Shown here piece after piece: positions 23,387 to 34,409 of a stretch of DNA of 64,000 nucleotides; the stretch's first letter is position 1; every line of letters begins with the position of its first letter. This DNA is from Undaria pinnatifida (lineage: Eukaryota > Sar > Phaeophyceae > Laminariales > Alariaceae): contig JABAKD010000023.1 of NCBI GenBank assembly GCA_012845835.1, positions 22,631,108 to 22,695,107 on the forward strand. Reading direction: 5' to 3'. The position numbers and the translations under genes were made by a program. The notes under the pieces were generated by a model. That model made no database searches. It was not told where the DNA came from and worked only from the letters and a program-made list of their open reading frames with translations.

Positions 23387-24292
23387 AAACGATTGGCGGT
23401 TGCGGTTGGAGTATCCAGACGCGATATCGCTAACATAAAAAAGGGCGTCCTCGACCGACCGAAGCGACGGCCGGTACGAGATCTTTACCAGCATTCGCAC
23501 AAGAAATCGCAGCTTATGAAAGGGCAAATCAAGATCTGTATGCCATGCTTTTTCTACTAACGGAGAAACCAAAGTCTCTACTTGTACTCAAGCACGAGGA
23601 TGAGACTGGGACGACCGGTGACGGACGAAAGGCCCTACAAGAGATTGTCTCGAAGTACAACAAGGTCACTGACGAAGTGATCCGGGTGAAAATGGATAAA
23701 CTCGTCAACACCAACATTGAGCAAGGAGAAGATCCGGACTTCTAATTTATAGAAAATATGCTTTCGCGCTCTGAACTCGAAAAGATGGGCGAGATGATTT
23801 CCGACCGCAGATTCAAGGACATGTGTGTACAACAATTCACGGCGGAGTACAAGGACATCGAGATGATATGTACCGAGACCCGACTTTTCACATCGATCAG
23901 ATGCAAAGCACGATGCGCCATCTTTATTTAGATTATCTTCCCCGCAACAGCGACACCAAAATCGTTGTTCGTGGCGTAGCCATGACTGCGGCATCGGCTT
24001 GCAGTCATTGCGAAAAGCAAGGGCACTACGCCCGCAACTGCTGGAAAAGGAAGGACGACAACGGCAGCAAGTCTACTGGCGCCTACGACAAGCAGAAGAA
24101 CAAGGAATCTTTAAACGGCAAGGCAGCATTCAACGTTGGAGCTGAGCACAATAGGCGTTCTGTACTCAAAACTGCCTCGCACGACGACACTGAATGCCAC
24201 AAGCAAGGAGCGCCACGCCCACCGCAGAGTCGACGCGCTCACACTGCCTGCTGTACAAGACGCGAGCACACGCCCCAACGACGACGAAAAGC
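23387..24292 (+). pseudogene. gag: Copia gag (part 2) with CCHC zinc knuckle
   Basis: Gag of the copia type. The frame begins KRLAVAVGVSRRDIANI, shifts near 23490, then reads EIAAYERANQDLYAMLFLL, KALQEIVSKYNKVTDEVI and DKLVNTNIEQGEDPD. A TAA at 23742-23744 follows, then ENMLSRSELEKMGEMIS in the same phase. After another shift near 23860 comes TFHIDQMQSTMRHLYLDYL and a perfect CCHC knuckle, CSHCEKQGHYARNC (24003-24044), which would bind element RNA. It ends at a retroposon insertion; the downstream copia sequence resumes at 24424. Confidence 0.8.
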
Positions 24293-24423
24293 TAGCGTTG
24301 GGCTGCAAAAGCAACTGAGTTAAATCGACACACGACGCGTATGAAAATACGCGGAAGTGTGGTGAGCTAAAGCTTTATTTTTCCCCATCCGCCGGAGGAT
24401 AAAAAAAAAAAAAAAAAAAAAAA
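24293..24423 (+). mobile_element. Short poly(A) retroposon, copy 1 (5-prime truncated)
   Basis: The body at 24291-24400 is identical at 109 of 110 positions to 24661-24770 and ends in 23 A residues. AAAAGC flanks it (24287-24292 and 24420-24425), and removal joins copia codons GAC GAA AAG CCG TCC. The body contains GCGTAT-GAAA-ATACGC (24337-24352), a 6-bp stem with a GNRA-type loop, enclosed by CACAC/GTGTG. Truncation relative to copy 2, the tail and the target duplication are hallmarks of target-primed reverse transcription. The parent RNA is unknown. Confidence 0.75.
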
Positions 24424-25239
24424 GCCGTCCCTCAACTTCGACGATGGTTTCGAAGAGGAATTCGCGTTTACAGGGCTGCTAGTTGGTAGCGGCAAAAGAG
24501 GTTTTCACCCCAACAGCGACAGGTTCACGATGATTGTGAACAGCGGCGCGTCGGACCACTTAATAGACGAGGAGCTGATTCCAAAGCTACGGAAAAGCAT
24601 GAAAGATTACAAGAGGGACAGCTTACGCTATACCTACAATGGGACTCGAAGGGTGCGCCAGCTAGCGTTGGGCTGCGAAAGCAACTGAGTTAAATCGACA
24701 CACGACGCGTATGAAAATACGCGGAAGTGTGGTGAGCTAAAGCTTTATTTTTCCCCATCCGCCGGAGGATAAAAAAAAAAAAAAAAAAAAATTACAAGAA
24801 GCTCAAGGACCCGAAAATCATCATGGCTAACGGGAACAAGGTATTCGCAACAGCAACAGGCACCATCTGGAGATGCATCATCGACCAGGCTGGCAAGCGT
24901 GTTCCTGTTCGCATCTCGGCCACGTTCGCACCTGGACTGGGATGCCACGTCTTCTCCTCCATCAAAGCAATACAATCAGGGGTAAGCACTATCCTCGAGA
25001 CGGGAGACCCCCACTTGCAGTTCGACAGCAGCACTTCGCTTCCGCTCACCCAACACCCAGAGGACAAGGGCGTATGCTCTTACGACGTATTTCTTCACAC
25101 CCTGGGAGACACGTCTGATACGTCATCAATGCTTGCTGTAGTTCCTGCAGCACAGGCAAGCAACGACGCCAATCGAGGCGATTGCACCTTCGAAAAGATC
25201 CAAGAATTCTGCACCAACTCCAGCACACCACGACGGTAA
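24424..25239 (+). pseudogene. Copia protease region, interrupted by retroposon 2
   Basis: After the first retroposon the copia frame runs NFDDGFEEEFAFTG, then FTMIVNSGASDHLIDEEL. This is the retropepsin motif, normally Asp-Ser-Gly-Ala-Ser; here the Asp is Asn, so the active site is lost. It continues to MKDYK, then, past the insertion 24614-24790, KLKDPKIIMANGNKVFATAT and VRISATFAPGLGCHVFSS, ending in a stop at 25237-25239. The two parts join in frame when the insertion is removed. The last 40 residues diverge from copia and probably reflect a rearrangement. Confidence 0.75.
24614..24790 (+). mobile_element. Short poly(A) retroposon, copy 2 (longer)
   Basis: A 177-bp insertion flanked by ATTACAAG on both sides (24606-24613 and 24791-24798) and ending in about 20 A residues. 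It extends 47 bases further 5-prime than copy 1 (begins AGGGACAGCTTACGC) and shares the GAAA-capped hairpin. It sits 370 bp from copy 1 in the same copia copy. No LINE or known small RNA is recognised as its source. Confidence 0.8.
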
Positions 25240-26208
25240 CGCCCCAACGAAAGAGGTATCCGCGCGGTACGGACAGAATCATGCGATTCGAAAGGAGTGC
25301 ACACCAACAGGCGGGAACATCACGCCTGAAGAGGCTACTGTCACGGAGAGTGAGCGCCAACATGCGCAAATCCCGTACATCACGCCCGAGAAACCTATTA
25401 TTACTGAGACGGAGCGCTTTTGTGCGCTAGTCCAGGTCATGCGGTCGTTGTTGTTGTTGTTGTTGTTGTTGTTCTCACATTAACTCGCATAATCAAGTCC
25501 TTGGTCACAGGACAGGCTCCAGTCACTCTGGAGCTGAGGAATACCCCAGGGAAAAACACACACAACCCAAGGTGGTACACGCAAATATCAAAGCTGACCC
25601 AATTCATGCTTCCACCAGAAACATATAAAAGTGAAATTGGGAGTCAGTCCACGATGTGCCAGGTTCAAGTCGGTGCACACGTCTCACTACTCACGCCTGG
25701 AGAAGCCAGCTATTCCGATGGCTACCCAAGGAAGACTACCACGTATATATTACACGTAGTATCTATCACTACCGATACGCACGACAGGCGAAAGTCAATT
25801 GGAGAAAAGAAACAAAGAAAAGAAAAGAAGTTAAAGGAAAGGATACACTATTACGACAACAACTTTCTGGAAGAAAAAAAGTTATCAACAACAGCCGAAG
25901 CGTCATCATAACCAGAGATTAGAGAGTCGTCATCAAGGGCTGGAGCACTACCGCAAGAAGTTGGAGTGTCCTTGACAGGAATTGCACCTGCTATTACGCC
26001 CGGGGACGCACATTCTACTTCAACTGGGGCCGCACCGGATACCGCATCACGAGACCGCCAGTACAAGACCCAATCCAAGAGGCGAGGGATACCTTCGACA
26101 ACACGCACGCAACAGAAGCATCGGGGACAACCTCACCGCCCACGTGAGTAAACTTCACCTGTACCGAGAGAGACCCGTTTCGAATCTCGGAGGAACTTCT
26201 CCAACGAA
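25240..26208. other. Unassigned; contains (GTT)n
   Basis: Starts as rearranged copia-flanking sequence. Holds a GTT microsatellite and, from 25800, A/G-rich sequence. Short frames (25420-25911, 25966-26151) are not recognisable. Confidence 0.4.
25444..25489 (+). repeat. (GTT)9 followed by CTCACATTAACTCGCA
   Basis: The microsatellite and the following CTCACATTAACTCGCA recur as the exact reverse complement at 53278-53323. A similar string, GTTTTCTCACATCAACTC, follows a shorter GTT run at 44943-44975. This points to a dispersed repeat whose end carries the microsatellite. Confidence 0.6.
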
Positions 26209-26769
26209 ATGTTAAGATGCCATCCGATTCACGGATCAGCATCGCCTGCAATCACTGGAACCGAAATTACCGGAGCTGGGATCTCCAAAGCATCTTCGCA
26301 TGGGATCTTCGGAGCAGCGTCATCTGGATCACCATCGCACATCGGAGCAATTGCATCTGGATCACTGGATCAACTTCATCTTGAACCACTGGAGCATCAG
26401 CTGGACCAACAGGAATCGCTGGATCATCGCCATCTGGGACCACCGGACCAACAGCTGAGCCAAGGGTCGACGGATCGACAATGTCCGCTACACCCGGGAT
26501 CACACCAGCTACTTTCTGAGCCAAGCCTTGGGGCCAAGCTCAACCACGAAACAGACCGACAGGAGGAGGTTCACACGCTCATGACAGCAAAAGAACAGCC
26601 ACGGGCAAGCCCCGAGACAGGATCTGCGGAATCAACACAGGACGATCAAGAGCCACTGGCGACATCTCCGGCCTTCGTGTACAACCGCAAGCGAACCTCA
26701 AGCTTCCTCCCCATCCTCAACGACGAGCCCATAAACATCGAGGCCAAGACGCAGAGACTGGCTGCATAA
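26209..26769 (+). CDS. Hypothetical Ser/Gly/Gln-rich ORF
   Basis: An open frame of 186 codons. The first half is low in complexity, with loosely repeated GAASSGSPSHIGA, LDQLHLEPLEHQLDQQ and LGPPDQQ units that match a GGATCA/GGACCA-rich DNA repeat. The second half (DRQEEVHTLMTAKEQPRA, SPAFVYNRKRTSSFLPIL) looks more like protein. It follows the truncated copia region, so it could be a copia linker between integrase and RT, but no flanking domain confirms it. Function unknown. Confidence 0.3.
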   Translation: MLRCHPIHGSASPAITGTEITGAGISKASSHGIFGAASSGSPSHIGAIASGSLDQLHLEPLEHQLDQQESLDHRHLGPPDQQLSQGSTDRQCPLHPGSHQLLSEPSLGAKLNHETDRQEEVHTLMTAKEQPRASPETGSAESTQDDQEPLATSPAFVYNRKRTSSFLPILNDEPINIEAKTQRLAA

Positions 26770-28304
26770 TCAACAGTCGAGGCGGAGCCGATGACGGCAA
26801 TGTTTTGAGATAAGTAAACTACCTACCTCTCCAACTTCAAGATGACCAAGCACATCTAACAACGTCTACACCAACGACGTCTACACCAACAAGGTCAAGC
26901 CACTGGAATTGTGAAATGCGTTATCTCTTTACCAAAGCTGTACGTAGAGTGTCTCATGTTCCCTTTGTACGGGGCGAGCAGAGACAACGACCGGTATTGT
27001 GTATGGTTTGGAGAATGCGAAATGACGTAATTAATACCAAATAAGAGTTCAAGTCGAATATGTATTTCGACTGGATAGTTGAATCTTACATTTGACTACG
27101 CCATCTCCGGTACTTCAGGATGTATACGGCTGGAAAAACCCGCCACCTGGACAAGTACAAACGGAGGGTTAAATACACGAGAGGTGATGTCTTTCTATAA
27201 CAAGTGGTCTTATCCAGCTGTAAATCGCTGACCGTGCCCCTTTGTTCCTTTGTTTGAGGGCGGCAGCAACACTGGTAAGTTGTTCACTGCTATGATTGTT
27301 GCGGAATGAACAAACTCACTGTTTTAGACAACTGCAAACATTATCTATTCCTTGGTTGATTAACCGATTGGATTATAGTTCACGTCTGATGATTCTAGTA
27401 TTGTGAGCTAGTAAATTAACTTGCATAAATATGCAGAAACACGTATGTATAGCGTCACAGCAGGATTTTTCGTGTCCGCTTGTTTTGTGTCCACCCCTCG
27501 GGTATTTTAGCAAGATGAGTTTGCTCTACGCAAAACATTTTTCCCAACATTTATCATTGTTTCTGCATGCATTTGTGTTATGGAGTTTTTTATCATGTAA
27601 CGCAGCGTGAGAAGGAGGTATTAGAGATGCTACATGTCAGTAACCATCATGTCGTTACTTGATAACACGTAAAAGTCATCTGGCATACATTGCAAGTTGT
27701 TCGTACAACAGACAGTTATAATAAGCTTGTTAGTTGTTTGTGCAATGTTAATGATGCCTGCCTTTTAAAATCCTTACGGTGCCGTCACGGGTAGAGTATG
27801 CCTGCTTGGATGATTACGCGTCCGTTCTCGTTTACGTGGAAATCGAGGCATGAAGGATCTCATACGCGGCCCGGTTCCGACCATTTTGCCGCCGGGAACA
27901 CAGATGCGACTGGGATGTTCTGTACCACATTAACCAACAACACGCACGGCACATCCGCATCACAAGCGACTAAACCTGGTATCACCCCCCAAACCTGGTC
28001 TATTTTGCGATAGAACTCTAGGTGCGACTCCACAGCAACAACCATGCCAGTTGTGTTGGCGTTGGGAACGTACAGGGCCATGAGACTACCGCTGGATCTT
28101 TGCTTCGGTGGCGTCCTCGATCACGTCAATCTGGCGGCCAGAAGAACGTCGTAGTCAAAGTGAGCGACGCGGTCAAGCCTGCTACGTACGCAGCACACAA
28201 GGAGGCACCTTCCTCCGCGGGTGTGGGTCGTGTGACGATGAAGGAAATCTGCGGCGGCGGTGATAGGCTTGTTCTGTGGGACGTTACCCATGTTCGCCTT
28301 GCAG
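26770..28304. other. Unassigned stretch
   Basis: AT-richer intergenic-looking DNA. TGTTTTGAG at 26802 and TATAACA at 27198 with a following TGGTCTTATCC could be ends of a lone LTR, but no partner was found. A 73-codon minus-strand frame at 27860-28081 (DQVWGVIPGLVACDADV) looks protein-like but stands alone. Confidence 0.35.
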
Positions 28305-29960
28305 CCGATTGGACACCCCCCCTCTGCGACGCCAGCACCGTCGCCAAACCCGAACGCAAGTGCCGCTTACAACGATGACCCCGACTTGTTCGCCACCGAA
28401 GCACCTTGCCACGTGGTGGGCTCGCTAGGTAAGGCCTTACACCGTCCTTGGAAGAAATTGAGCTGAGTTGTCTGACGCCCTGCCCGCATTGGCGTTCCTC
28501 AATCTCCTGCTGACGTTTGTATTCGCCAAACAAACCAAACTTTTTCGTTTTTTTTTTTTCTAGATGATACGGACTCGGACGAGGGCGAAAAAGACGGTGG
28601 CGACGGGTATGACTTTGATGCTGGTCACGACCGCGCTTGCGACCTAAGAGGCGGAGACGAGATCGGTGGCAATGTTTACCAGGACGACGTGAGTGCTGCA
28701 GAGGTGGCAAATATGTTTTGTTTGTTTCTGAAATCTGCTCGGCGTCAACGTGCGCTTTGTATACGATTTTTTTCTGTTCGAGTGTTCTCAATTCATGTTG
28801 ATTGTTACCCAACTGCATCAGGGGGGTGGCCCAAACATGCTCAAGGGTCGCCTGGATACCTTCCACGCGCTTCCATGTATCTCGCGCCTGGTGAAGAAGA
28901 GTCACGGCACCTTCAAGCCCTCCAATGCTTGGTTGAGAGATGCTTGCTATAATTTGGAAGACATCAAGGAGGCAAGTGGTTTTGACGTCACTTGTGTCGT
29001 TGTTCGGATCAGTGATGTGGAGAGACTTTAGCTGTCGTCGAAAGCAATGCCTGTACTAGGTCATGTGTCGTGACCATTACGCTCCTGCCGATCTCGCTTC
29101 CAACTGCAGGTAGAAAGTGCTCTTTAAGCGCAAAAATGCCGTCGGAATAGGTAGCAAAGTATACAGAGATGGAGATGAACTGTGCTTCTTGCGGAATTGT
29201 CGGCGGTTGGCGCCCGAGCGTACACGATTGTTGACTTGCTTTGATTCAGTGATTGATCGGTTCTGCGACGTGATCGATGCGAAATCGGGATAAATTCTCC
29301 TGCGCCCGAAATCACTGGAGGTCGGGAAGCTGCTCCGCAAGCACATCGAAGCTGGTTGTCTAAGCAAGCCTGATGGCGTGCCGCTGTACTACGCAACAGG
29401 GAAAAGTAAAGCGGGGATCACCACTCGTCGCTGTGTCAGAGATTCCAGCAGTACAGGAGCTTGGTCTTGGTGTGTGTGTGTTTTGCGAGACTTTCCTATC
29501 ACTAGCAGGTACAGCAACCACTTCCACCCATAATATTGGCCTCACGGTGTAACCCGATGCTCATAGTATTTGCCGTCAAGTATACCTCGCACGGTTTCGT
29601 TTGTTGCAGTGTTTGTAGCATGTTGAGTTTTTTCTTCGGCTTGGTGGTCAACCAGGTAATTCGTGTTATGATGGACCTGACGTACACCTGTCCAATATGT
29701 TTTCCGCCTGCTGTAACTGTTCTTTTTTAAAGGGTTTTCATCGTTACCTCCGCAGGCTACTATTGTGCTTCTCCTGCGCTGGCCCACTCGAACTGCTGGA
29801 GTTCAATTATCGCTGGGACATTTGGATGGCTGCGAAGAACCGCGGACTGCCGAAGTAGATTGGAGCGTGCTACGAACAGTTTGACTTTGAGATTATCTAA
29901 AGCGACACGGCCAGCTGTTCACCGGATAGCCCGATGTTTCCTGGGTGGGTCTCTCCTCTC
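28305..29960 (+). pseudogene. Multi-exon pseudogene, transposase-like C-terminus
   Basis: Exons fit splice borders. Exon 28305-28428 (after CCTTGCAG; NPNASAAYNDDPDLFATEAP) joins across a 135-bp GT-AG intron to the acidic exon 28564-28688 (DDTDSDEGEKDGGDGYDFDA). A 133-bp GT-AG intron leads to exon 28822-28971 (MLKGRLDTFHALPCISRLV), which ends GAG then GCAAGT, a typical GC-AG donor; CTGCAG at 29104-29109 could be its acceptor. Later segments read KLLRKHIEAGCLSKPDGVPL, ELLEFNYRWDIWMAAKNRGL and FPGWVSPLDVADTGE. In-frame stops at 29291, at about 29857 and at about 29898 show it is dead. The RCxR, EFNYRW and NRGL order matches my memory of the C-terminus of large unnamed transposase-like proteins; unverified. 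Confidence 0.6.
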
Positions 29961-30640
29961 GACGTGGCAGACACTGGTGAAAGAAGCGACCTTTCTCAGA
30001 GATTGTGGGGACCTGATGCTCGGGGTGAGGGGCCGGTTGATCTTGTCGACCTCCCAACAACTTCAGAATCGCTATGATCAAATCAAAGGGCACAAAAACG
30101 TTGAGAATACGATGATCTCTATTTGTCAACGATATGCTGCATTGCGTGCTAGGTTGCAGGAAGCTGACGGGGGCGCGATAATTGCGGGTGTTGTCGGTAG
30201 CGCTGTTTCCCCTGCTGTTTCGCGGAGTTGGTATGGGGCAGGTATTGTTGGCGTTCGTGGCGGCAGCGAAGGGGGGGGCGCAGCGGCAGGTGCAGGCGTG
30301 TCGGCGTCAGCTGCAAAGATATTCGATTTTGGCGGCGGCGGGGATGAGGCTAGGTAATTTCGCGCCGCCAACAGACGCCCAAGAAGCCCAAGGGCCCATT
30401 CCGGTGCCCTCAGATTTTCTTTCACCGCGGCCACAGTCGGCAAGAAGGCGCGTACCAGGAGGTTCACCCTGCCCCGCGTGGGAGGGAGGGGCGGGCCCAA
30501 CGCACTGTGCCGCCAGAAAAGCACCGGCCCGAGGCCTGCAGAACTGGGGAAAAACTAGATCAGACGGAAAGCGGTGGTGGTCATGGTGTGAATGTGAAAA
30601 GTGCACTCCGGCCCTTCTTGGTGTGGTAGGTTAGCGTCTG
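29961..30640 (+). other. Possible 3-prime coding remnant of the pseudogene
   Basis: A Gly-rich stretch (GVRGGSEGGGAAAGAGVSAS) is followed in another frame by KKARTRRFTLPRVGGRGGPN, which resembles a zinc-binding tail with its cysteines lost, and by frames to 30634. No certain start or splice site. It may be the last exon of the relic upstream. Confidence 0.3.
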
Positions 30641-32879
30641 CAGTGTCGGGTCAAGTTTGCCTTTTGTTAATGCACGAAGGATAAATATCGTACGAGTTTA
30701 TGTTTTTGCTTCGCTTGCGAGCCGGCCGTTTCGTTTTGTGCGGCCCTGGGTTTGATTGCCTGTTTCATCTCAAGGAGAGGGGGTCAACAGCGATACTACC
30801 ATCGTTGTCGACAAAATTGTGGTCCCTTTTTGTTAAGTTTTCCCTTCCCCATGTTTTCCTTTTTATCCATCCCTGGGGAGTAGGAAAGAAGAAGGGGGGG
30901 GGGTATACCTGGTCCCTACTCGTAGCTATTCCCCACCCCCCTGATATTTCTCTTCCTTCGCCTGGCATGATGGGGTGCTGGATGTCGCCGGGCGGCAAGA
31001 ACGATTCAGTGCCAAGACATACACCACACAAAAGTGTCTGTATTGGAAGAAGAAAAATATTTTAGAAGCATCGCCAATCATTTGGTTGAACTAGAGCCAC
31101 GTGGGTCCTGTCATTTGTGGTGTTCGTGTCGTTTATTTTGGCGGAACCACCCGCATCGCTTCCCAATCGAATATTGTCACCGAAAGCCCTACTTCATCCA
31201 TTCGATACACACCAAGGAGTTCAACGCACAAAGAAACGAGTTGTATAGCAACGACAACATTTTACAACTAATTTTCAAGGACGTCAGCCGTGAGTTCGAC
31301 GAATTTCAGGTCAATGCTCATCTTTGCAAGCTGCGTTGTTGGTACTCGTAATATACTACATGGGTGATTTTATATTGGGAGGTGTCCTTTTTTTTGTCAC
31401 TATAATGGTAAGTGTTGGTATTTATACTTTAGGTGGGGAACATTTGTATCACAAACGCATGAAAAAAACATTGTGTTGCGGCTGGTTGGTGATGCTTGCC
31501 GTTGTTCATATTATGGGATACAGCACACTACTTGTAGTAGTAGTGCACAATAGTGCACGACATAAATATAAAAAAACACCCAGGGATATAAATAGGAAAG
31601 CAAGGCTCATGCTTGTACCTTACCAGGAAAGGAAGATAATTGAGAGGCGCTGTGCTGAAGATAGTGTGTACAACTCACCCTGTCTCAAATAAGAAATTCA
31701 GCCTCGGCCAGAATTATTGCGGTTTCTTCTTCCTTTTTTTCTTAATAATATTTCATTTCTGCTACTACTGCGGTATGAACAGCATTGTGTCTAAAATAAT
31801 CTATCTTCACTACACCTACTTGTACAAGTATCAGGTACTTATTTGATAGCGAGAAACAGGAATCCTGGCTGGGGCTGCGGGTTTCTTATTTGGGAGAGGG
31901 TGTCATCTGCACTGCCTTGAGCTCCCGGATTTCTTGTCTTTCTAGAAGTATCAGCTTGCCATTTTGACGTCCTGTACTACTTTACAGTATCGTGCCGCCG
32001 GCCCTCTGACAAGTGGCGCCGGGGAATCTGCAACCGTCTTGCTGCTGAGTTGTCGTTGTAAGGAGCTGCCTGGTCATCTACCACCATAGGCTCCTCGTTA
32101 CTCCACGTCAAGCCTAGCAAGGTCGTGGGGTCTGTCTTTCATCCGAGACCCGCACTCCACGCCGTGCCTAGCGAGGAGGTCACCGGTGCACCACTTTCGT
32201 CCGTCTCGCAAGGCGGCAAGGAAAAGCCGAGCTCGCAAGACTGGCAGCAGCACTTGCAGCAGCCTCCATACTGCTGGGGGTTCACAGCCCCGTAGACACC
32301 TTGGGGTTAACCACTGCGCGTCCGCCGCTACGTGCTGCTACGTGCTGCTACGTGTGTTAGCTCTGCGGGCAGAGTGTGCGGGCAGGTGCACTTACTTCGT
32401 GGTCTTTTCAAATTTAAATCTGGTTCTGTAGAGTAGGTGTGTAGGCGTTTTTGGTGTTGGCAGGCTTTTCCTTCCTGCCAATGTTGGCAGATTCCCGGGC
32501 GCCGCGTCACGCATCACCCACAACAAAGAATCACGATTACGCAAACACACCTACGACAGCATACTGCGCTCGTTGTGGACGAGACAGAGATTCGTCCTCA
32601 CACAAACGCAACAGCAGCAGCGCAGCAGAAGAGACGGCAGCAGAGGCGTTGGTGACCTAACGTCGCCGGCGGCAGTGTATGTGCCAGATTTCAAAAGTAA
32701 AGGCAAACGGCAAAACAAGACCTACCAACTCGAAATTTTCGAGAAATCAGAAGCCATAATGGACGCCCCTTATTTCTGATGCAGGTATTTCGGGAGCCTC
32801 AAAACTACAAAAATATTCGCCAGAATTAATCGCTTAAAACTTTTCACAATAGTGGGTCTCGAGATAAAACAGCAGTAGT
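30641..32879. other. Unassigned stretch
   Basis: Several frames of 60-120 codons without motifs. CTCATCTTTGCAAGCT at 31317-31332 also occurs in the repeat at 53535-53670. The frame 32451-32657 contains CARCGR and a Ser/Ala tail but stands alone. Confidence 0.4.
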
Positions 32880-33260
32880 GAACCCTAGCTTCAAAGAAGG
32901 ATGGCGACGGCGCATACAAGTACAGCGAGGGGGGTCATCGCCGAGCCCGTTGTCCGCAAAGACGTTCGGTAGGCGACGATCAGTGCGCCTCGCGACGCCC
33001 AAACAGGGTCGCGAGGGCACACCACGTGGGTCCCACGCGGGTAGGCCGGGAGGGGCATAGTGTGGGTGGGCGAGTGCTGAGCCCGGCACCCCGGCAGGGT
33101 GGCACGGTAGGCCTCGCCCAGCAGAGCCCAGATTTAGTCTGGTATGCACAGGGTAGTCCCGCACCTGTCTCTCAGGCGTCCAACGGCGGCTGTTTAGTGG
33201 ATATATACGGCAGCCTGCCGCGACGCCTCGTCCCTTTTCTAGCGCGCTGACATCCACCCT
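32880..33260. other. GC-rich island of unknown nature
   Basis: About 380 bp clearly more GC-rich than its flanks, open on the minus strand for 156 codons (32844-33311; Arg/Pro/Gly-rich, no domain). It contains short self-complementary pieces such as CCAGA-TTTAG-TCTGG near 33130 and looks more like a structured RNA or its gene than a protein. I could not match it to rRNA, SRP RNA or RNase P RNA. Confidence 0.35.
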
Positions 33261-34117
33261 GCCCCACTCGGGCCTCGCAAGCCCAGGCGGGGGTGTGGTG
33301 ATTAGTTGCATGTCGCATTAGACGCTCGGATGTTTCGCAATTACGTGTAATGATAAATCATAAAGAATGGGGGACAGCTTCTGAATAAAACAGAGCCCAA
33401 GGTGAACACAAACGACATGCCTGGTATTATATATACGAAGTACGTACCAAAAGCGACTCGTTACCATACGTGCTAATCGAACGGCCTCATTTACAACATG
33501 AAATAATACCACACCTACTGAACGGCTCCATTACAAAAGAAAATAATACAGCAGCAGGACAAAGACGCTGATGGTGGTACCGCAAGGTACATACTGCTGT
33601 GGATTACGACTACCAGTACTGTGGTATCGGGGATTTCGATTATGCACGACGCCTGCGTGTCCAGTTGGACCTTGAAAGCAGCAGAGTTGCAAAAAAAGAG
33701 GGCTGGTGAATGGGAAGGTGAGGGTTAGACGAGGTAAAGGGTACCATTTTTTGTGCGGATGGCTAATGGTGCAGCCGATAACATTTTGGTGCTGATGGTG
33801 CAGCATAACCGCTCGACCCCGATGCCCGTTCGCTCCCTCTTGTTCCTCTGGTCCTCGTGCATCTCGTATGTCGTCGTATGCCTGCGGCGTGTTGTTGCAC
33901 GTCGGCTCGCATGACACGTATGCTTTACGCGTGCCAGGCGGTGATACGTCACGGAAGTCTGCGTGCCGATAGCTAATATCAGTGATTTAGGCAGCTTTGT
34001 TCTTCCACTTTTGCGAAATCAATCAATCCCCACTATCTCAAGGAGTTATTCAATTAATTTAGTGCACACCCGTCCACTCTAGTGTTGATAGGTAGGGGGA
34101 CCCCGACTTCGGAGAAG
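33261..34117. other. Unassigned spacer before copia element
   Basis: No gene or repeat recognised; frames are short. Confidence 0.4.
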
Positions 34118-34122
34118 GATAC

Positions 34123-34409
34123 TGTTTGTTGATCCCTACAAAGCGTAGAGGGCTTACCCGTTGAGCTGACAATAGTGGGGTAGTGGAGTCACCGGTATGA
34201 AGACAAGTATAAGACGAACAAATATATATTACGTTGCTCCAAGCCAAGGCGCAGCGTGGAGTGCGCTTGCCAGGAAGAAAGGCGGATAAATAGGCGGAGT
34301 ATTTCCACCATCCCGATATCCCGCTATTATGTAGCCAACTTATCACTGGAAACCCCTACAATACTCAATCGTCATCATATTCGCATCATATCCAAGCATA
34401 CAATCAACA
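34123..34409 (-). repeat. 3-prime LTR of copia element
   Basis: 287 bp, TG...CA ends, outer flank GATAC. Confidence 0.93.

Larger units (their letters stand above)
20120..25239 (+). mobile_element. Copia gag-protease region with three later insertions
   Basis: One copia polyprotein frame can be followed across three insertions: gag 20120-20218, then 23387-24292, the protease region 24424-24613, then 24791-25239. Between these lie a non-coding LTR element and two poly(A)-tailed retroposons. At each of the three joints the target duplication is visible and removal joins the copia codons. Integrase, RT and RNase H are not recognisable downstream and no LTR pair was found, so this is a truncated old copy. 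Its gag is of a different copia lineage from the element at 34-41 kb. Confidence 0.75.

Noticed and set aside
26802..27204. Solo LTR with TGTT/AACA ends
   Set aside because: Ends this short occur by chance; no second copy and no target duplication found.
28126..28905. 259-codon minus-strand frame
   Set aside because: Antisense to the spliced exons, which have matching splice borders on the plus strand.
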